From positions 1 through 64,000 of the forward strand of contig JADNRX010000171.1 in the NCBI GenBank assembly GCA_015501595.1: 64,000 nt of DNA. Direction: 5' to 3'. This DNA is from Hymenopellis radicata. Its lineage: Eukaryota > Basidiomycota > Agaricomycetes > Agaricales > Physalacriaceae. The notes under the pieces are model-generated. The model was not told the DNA's origin and did not search any database. It was given only the letters and a program-made list of their open reading frames with translations. Below, in pieces: positions 60,883-64,000 of this stretch. Each line of letters begins with the position of its first letter. Positions within the stretch are counted from its first letter, which is position 1. The position numbers were made by a program, and so were the translations under genes.

Positions 60883-61469
60883 CTTGTGACTTATCCGAGC
60901 TCTCCTTAATTACTCAAAGGTACGAGTGATGACGGCTCGAGGCCACCGAGAGGATCGACCACGTTATGGATTTCGTTATACCGATATCAGCGTTTGTTTG
61001 AAGTATCCTAGTCTCGCGGATTCCCTAGATCGACGCGTCTGAGATACTCGGACATTTGACAGATGGTTTCCATCTTTGTAGATAGATGAGTATCATCGGG
61101 AGGCCGCAGTGTATTCCAAGATTGACTGGACCACGCGGCGCAATTAAAGAGACGTGCGACCTGGAATTCGATCATGATCTTTTGTACGGTATGGTATGTA
61201 CGAAATCGTTCTCTATGTCGCTGGGCCAGCCGGCTTACTACTGTTGTGCCTCCCTTACGACCTGTGCTGACTGAGTCGATGGCTTATCGCTGCATGCATG
61301 CATGATGAGCTACTTACTTGGATACTAGGATGCCCATCGTGCTTCGCAAACTCTGCTCAGCTGCTATTCTTAGTAAGATGGCAGGCAATGCTGTCGAATT
61401 TCAATTTCCTCTCATTTATCGCCCATAACACGGCGACGCCCTCAGGCCTCGGGCCTCACCGAGCACTAT
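60883..61469. other. Intergenic
   Basis: No supported gene. Short frames at 61086-61274 and 61298-61483 have no recognisable content. Confidence 0.4.
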
Positions 61470-61562
61470 GTGGCGCCACATAGTGGCAGTGCCATCGGTG
61501 GGGGCCTTAATGACGTCGATCACTTATACTTAGACCTATCTGATTCTCAGCCACCTACCGTC

Positions 61563-62267
61563 ATGTCCGCCCAGTCGCCAATCTCCCAGTCCCTGATAGA
61601 CACGGCGAAATCTGCGATATCCGCCTTGATTGAATCTGCGGTTAACAGTACTACCGTCGCGAGCCCGAATGCGTTCGGTCAAAACGCGCAGATATACGTG
61701 AACCATGCACCCCCGTTCCGCTCGAGGAGTTTCAGACGATGTTGGCGCAGCGGTTTGGCGCTTCGGTTGGGGTGCAGATTGAGTGGAAGGATATCTTTGA
61801 GGATACTGTAAGTTTGGCGCGGAATTCATACTACTGGAAGAAGCTTTTTGACGACTTTCGGACAGGAAGCAAATGTTGTTGCTGGTTTCGCGGTTATAAC
61901 GCGTTCGTTGAAGTTTAGAATCCGCGTGGGACCAGCGCAGGTGCTGACATCTGCCGCGATTAGTCTCAAGTAAGTGCTCAAGTTGGACGGCGTTCCACGA
62001 GGTCATGATCTTGCCATTAGACTGGAAGAGGAAGATGGAAAACGAGTGATCTCGCAAATGTTCTTCACCTCCACCGACAAGGCCGCTCCAATCCATCTGA
62101 GTCCATTGCGTAACCGCAAGAACGTTCTGTGGATCCTTTGTACTAGTATCACTGTTTTCTTCGGCTTCGATTTGGTGTTTAGTTCTGGACATTTACGACA
62201 GAGCACGTTTGTGAACTACTCACCGGCTACCGGCCCGGCACCAATGATGATCTGTGGCGCAGACTAA
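61563..62267 (+). CDS. Hypothetical protein, two or three exons
   Basis: Not recognised. From MSAQSPISQSLIDTAKSAIS the protein continues VNSTTVASPNAFGQNAQIYV and VPLEEFQTMLAQRFGASVGV, then QIEWKDIFEDT at a clean donor (gtaagt, 61809). After an intron ending ttcggacag (61866) comes VVAGFAVITRSLKFRIRVG, another donor (gtaagt, 61971), and a possible last exon with EEEDGKRVISQMFFTS. A one-base shift near 61710 is needed in exon 1. The helix-strand composition and splice sites look real; the end and function are uncertain. Confidence 0.45.
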
Positions 62268-62544
62268 ATGTGGCCAGGGTACAATGAATGTAAATGATAG
62301 CCGCCACTTGAGTAGCCTGACTCCTGTGGCCCAACTCATAACGGATGCAAAGCGGCCAAGTTGTGGAGGAATGACCTCGTCTTTCATGGTCAAGTCAGGC
62401 CGAGGGCGCTTAAAATAGTTATCACCGGGCTTTGAACACTGCGGGCAAACCCCATTCCATAAGATCGTCGCAGGCCATTACTGATGACGCGATGAATCGC
62501 GACTACTATTTATGTTTTACAGAGTATAGAAAACAAGGCGAAGC

Positions 62545-64000
62545 TCAGGTAGACTTGCACCGATCCGCTGAGAGATTGGAGGGATTTCCCCACCACGACG
62601 GGAAGTCGACAGCGTTACCACTCGCTCCAAATACAGCGAAACTGAGGATGAACAGAATGACTTGACTTCCACCATCCAGAGCGGCTGACATGAGATAGTT
62701 GTACTGAAAGCGCCGGGGTCAGAGCGCTAATTGTGAAAAACATACTACGACAAACCTTAACGAACCACCCAGGCCTGCGTGTTCGAAGCCACCATTGCGA
62801 GACGAAGCCGATAACGAGACACGACCACCACTGGCCGTTGACCGAGTACGGAAGGCTTGAGAAGAAAAGATAAGGAAAAGATGAAAGATATACATAGCAA
62901 GGAAGCACGTACTAGCCGATGTACAACGTTATGATTGGGATGTTCAGGTACTTCATCGTTTTCGCCAGCTTGCTTTCGGGATTCGAGAAGTGATAAACGA
63001 GCCAGAAAGGAATAGGCGCGAGAAGCCCAATGACCCTGTTTCACGTTTGAATGGCCCATTCGAAGCTTGGACAGTGGAGGTCGACTTACATTCCGAATGG
63101 AATGACCCAATATCCGGCTGGTTTGCCATATGTGAAGAGTTCCTTTCCAAGAGCGCCCATAGCAACAGAACCAGAGTTGATGGATTGAATTATCCACCCA
63201 CTCCACTGAGGACTCAATGAGCGCGGTAGAAAACATGATCAGAAAAGATTCTTACCACACGCGTACCAGTCGGGTCTTTCAGAACCTCGCGGTTATTCGT
63301 AACGATGGTTTGCATCACTGTGACGAGAGCCGTGGGCTTGCGGAGTCCAGATGAAGGTGGAATAACGTACTGGTGTAATTAAAGATGGACCCAAGGATAG
63401 AACCCGCCTAGACGTTAATGAATGAGGAACGGGGATCGAAGAAAGACCCAGCACAGCACTTACCATCTGCGCACCGAACGTAACACGAGGAGGCAGCTTG
63501 GTGTATTGGCCCAGCTTGAGATCTATGTACATCAGCGCTCTGAGCAACAGACTCATTAACGGGACATACCTTGCAACAAATAGACAGTCTGGAATGCGGA
63601 TGCATTTCCGAACAAATTCGCGTACATAACCGTTCTAAGACCACCTGTGAGTGCGACACACGCGTCGATTCAGCGGCTGGACGTACATGGGTTGGCCAGG
63701 ATGAATGAAAGCAGCGATGATCTGGACAGCATACTTGATCGCGAACGTGAATCCGGTGGTTGCGGAGACTGTGCGGGATTAGCAGACGCTGACGAAATGA
63801 CAAGATGTTCATACTGAAGCCAAGGATGAGCGCGAAGAAGGCGGCCATCACTGTGAAGAGGATGACACTCCATCCTGGAATCAGGACGGCGCCGTTGGGA
63901 CCGGCATAGCCAAGACCGATGGACAGCGCCAGTGAAACGACGAAGAGCGCGGCGTACGCCCATTGTGGGACTTCGGGGTACTTCTTCATCTCTGGAGATA
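62545..64000 (-). CDS. Oligopeptide transporter (OPT family), 3' part; runs off the window
   Basis: Proton-coupled uptake of small peptides at the plasma membrane. Seen from the window edge: MKKYPEVPQWAYAALFVVSL, VMAAFFALILGFSMNI, TGFTFAIKYAVQIIAAFIHP, GQPMYANLFGNASAFQTVYL, LKLGQYTKLPPRVTFGAQM, ELFTYGKPAGYWVIPFGMVI, GLLAPIPFWLVYHFS and MSAALDGGSQVILFILSFAV, ending WWGNPSNLSADRC and a stop at 62545-62547. The motif order and conserved PPR and NLFGN match fungal OPTs. Many short introns interrupt it. The N-terminal half, including the SPYPEVR region, lies beyond 64000. Extracellular peptides are its expected substrate. Confidence 0.9.

Overview
This window looks like nuclear DNA of a filamentous basidiomycete, most likely an Agaricomycete. 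Genes are cut by many very short GT-AG introns (about 45-65 bp). The set includes a CBM1-GH10 xylanase, a CE12 pectin acetylesterase, a secreted GH3 glycosidase, an OPT transporter, a HAM1-like protein, a TmpA-like oxidoreductase and Cdc42. The secreted enzymes suggest a plant-polymer degrader. The species cannot be named from the sequence.

Layout. 1-5.8 kb is repeat-rich and gene-poor, with a diverged direct duplication and a small TIR element. 5.8-12.2 kb carries a HAM1-like gene, a GNAT acetyltransferase with a partial tandem copy, and the GH10 xylanase. 12.2-16.2 kb is mostly mobile-element sequence. 16.2-29.6 kb is gene-dense: a dual-specificity phosphatase, a large membrane protein, the GH3 enzyme, a multi-pass membrane protein with a decayed paralog, and the head-to-head pair RQT4/EMC4. 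29.6-33.6 kb is the first copy of a roughly 4-kb repeat (called R here), built from degenerate modules of about 0.3 kb. 33.6-40.8 kb holds an HNH-type gene, ORC2 and a TmpA-like gene. 40.8-50 kb is a large inverted repeat, R(+) and R(-), around an alpha/beta hydrolase and a small secreted protein gene. 50-56.3 kb contains a 328-bp TIR element with a perfect 10-bp target duplication, an intron-containing tRNA-Gly(GCC), a CE12 gene framed by about 215-bp inverted repeats, another R fragment and an inverted 3' fragment of CE12. 56.7-64 kb holds CDC42, a repeat-peptide precursor gene with Lys-Arg cleavage sites, SF3B4, an unknown gene and the 3' part of an OPT transporter.

Two cross-cutting points. 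First, several genes need one-base frame corrections, mostly at short homopolymers (HAM1-like, GH10, SF3B4, TmpA-like, the 17-20 kb membrane protein, the 25-26 kb membrane protein). Others are perfectly open (ORC2, RQT4, EMC4, CDC42, DSP, CE12, GNAT, hydrolase). This points to consensus errors more than to wholesale gene decay. Second, the most novel-looking gene is at 58.5-59.0 kb. It has a signal peptide followed by near-identical short peptides, each ending in Lys-Arg and each on its own exon, a layout typical of kexin-processed peptide precursors.

All family assignments come from reading the translated sequence. No database search was run.
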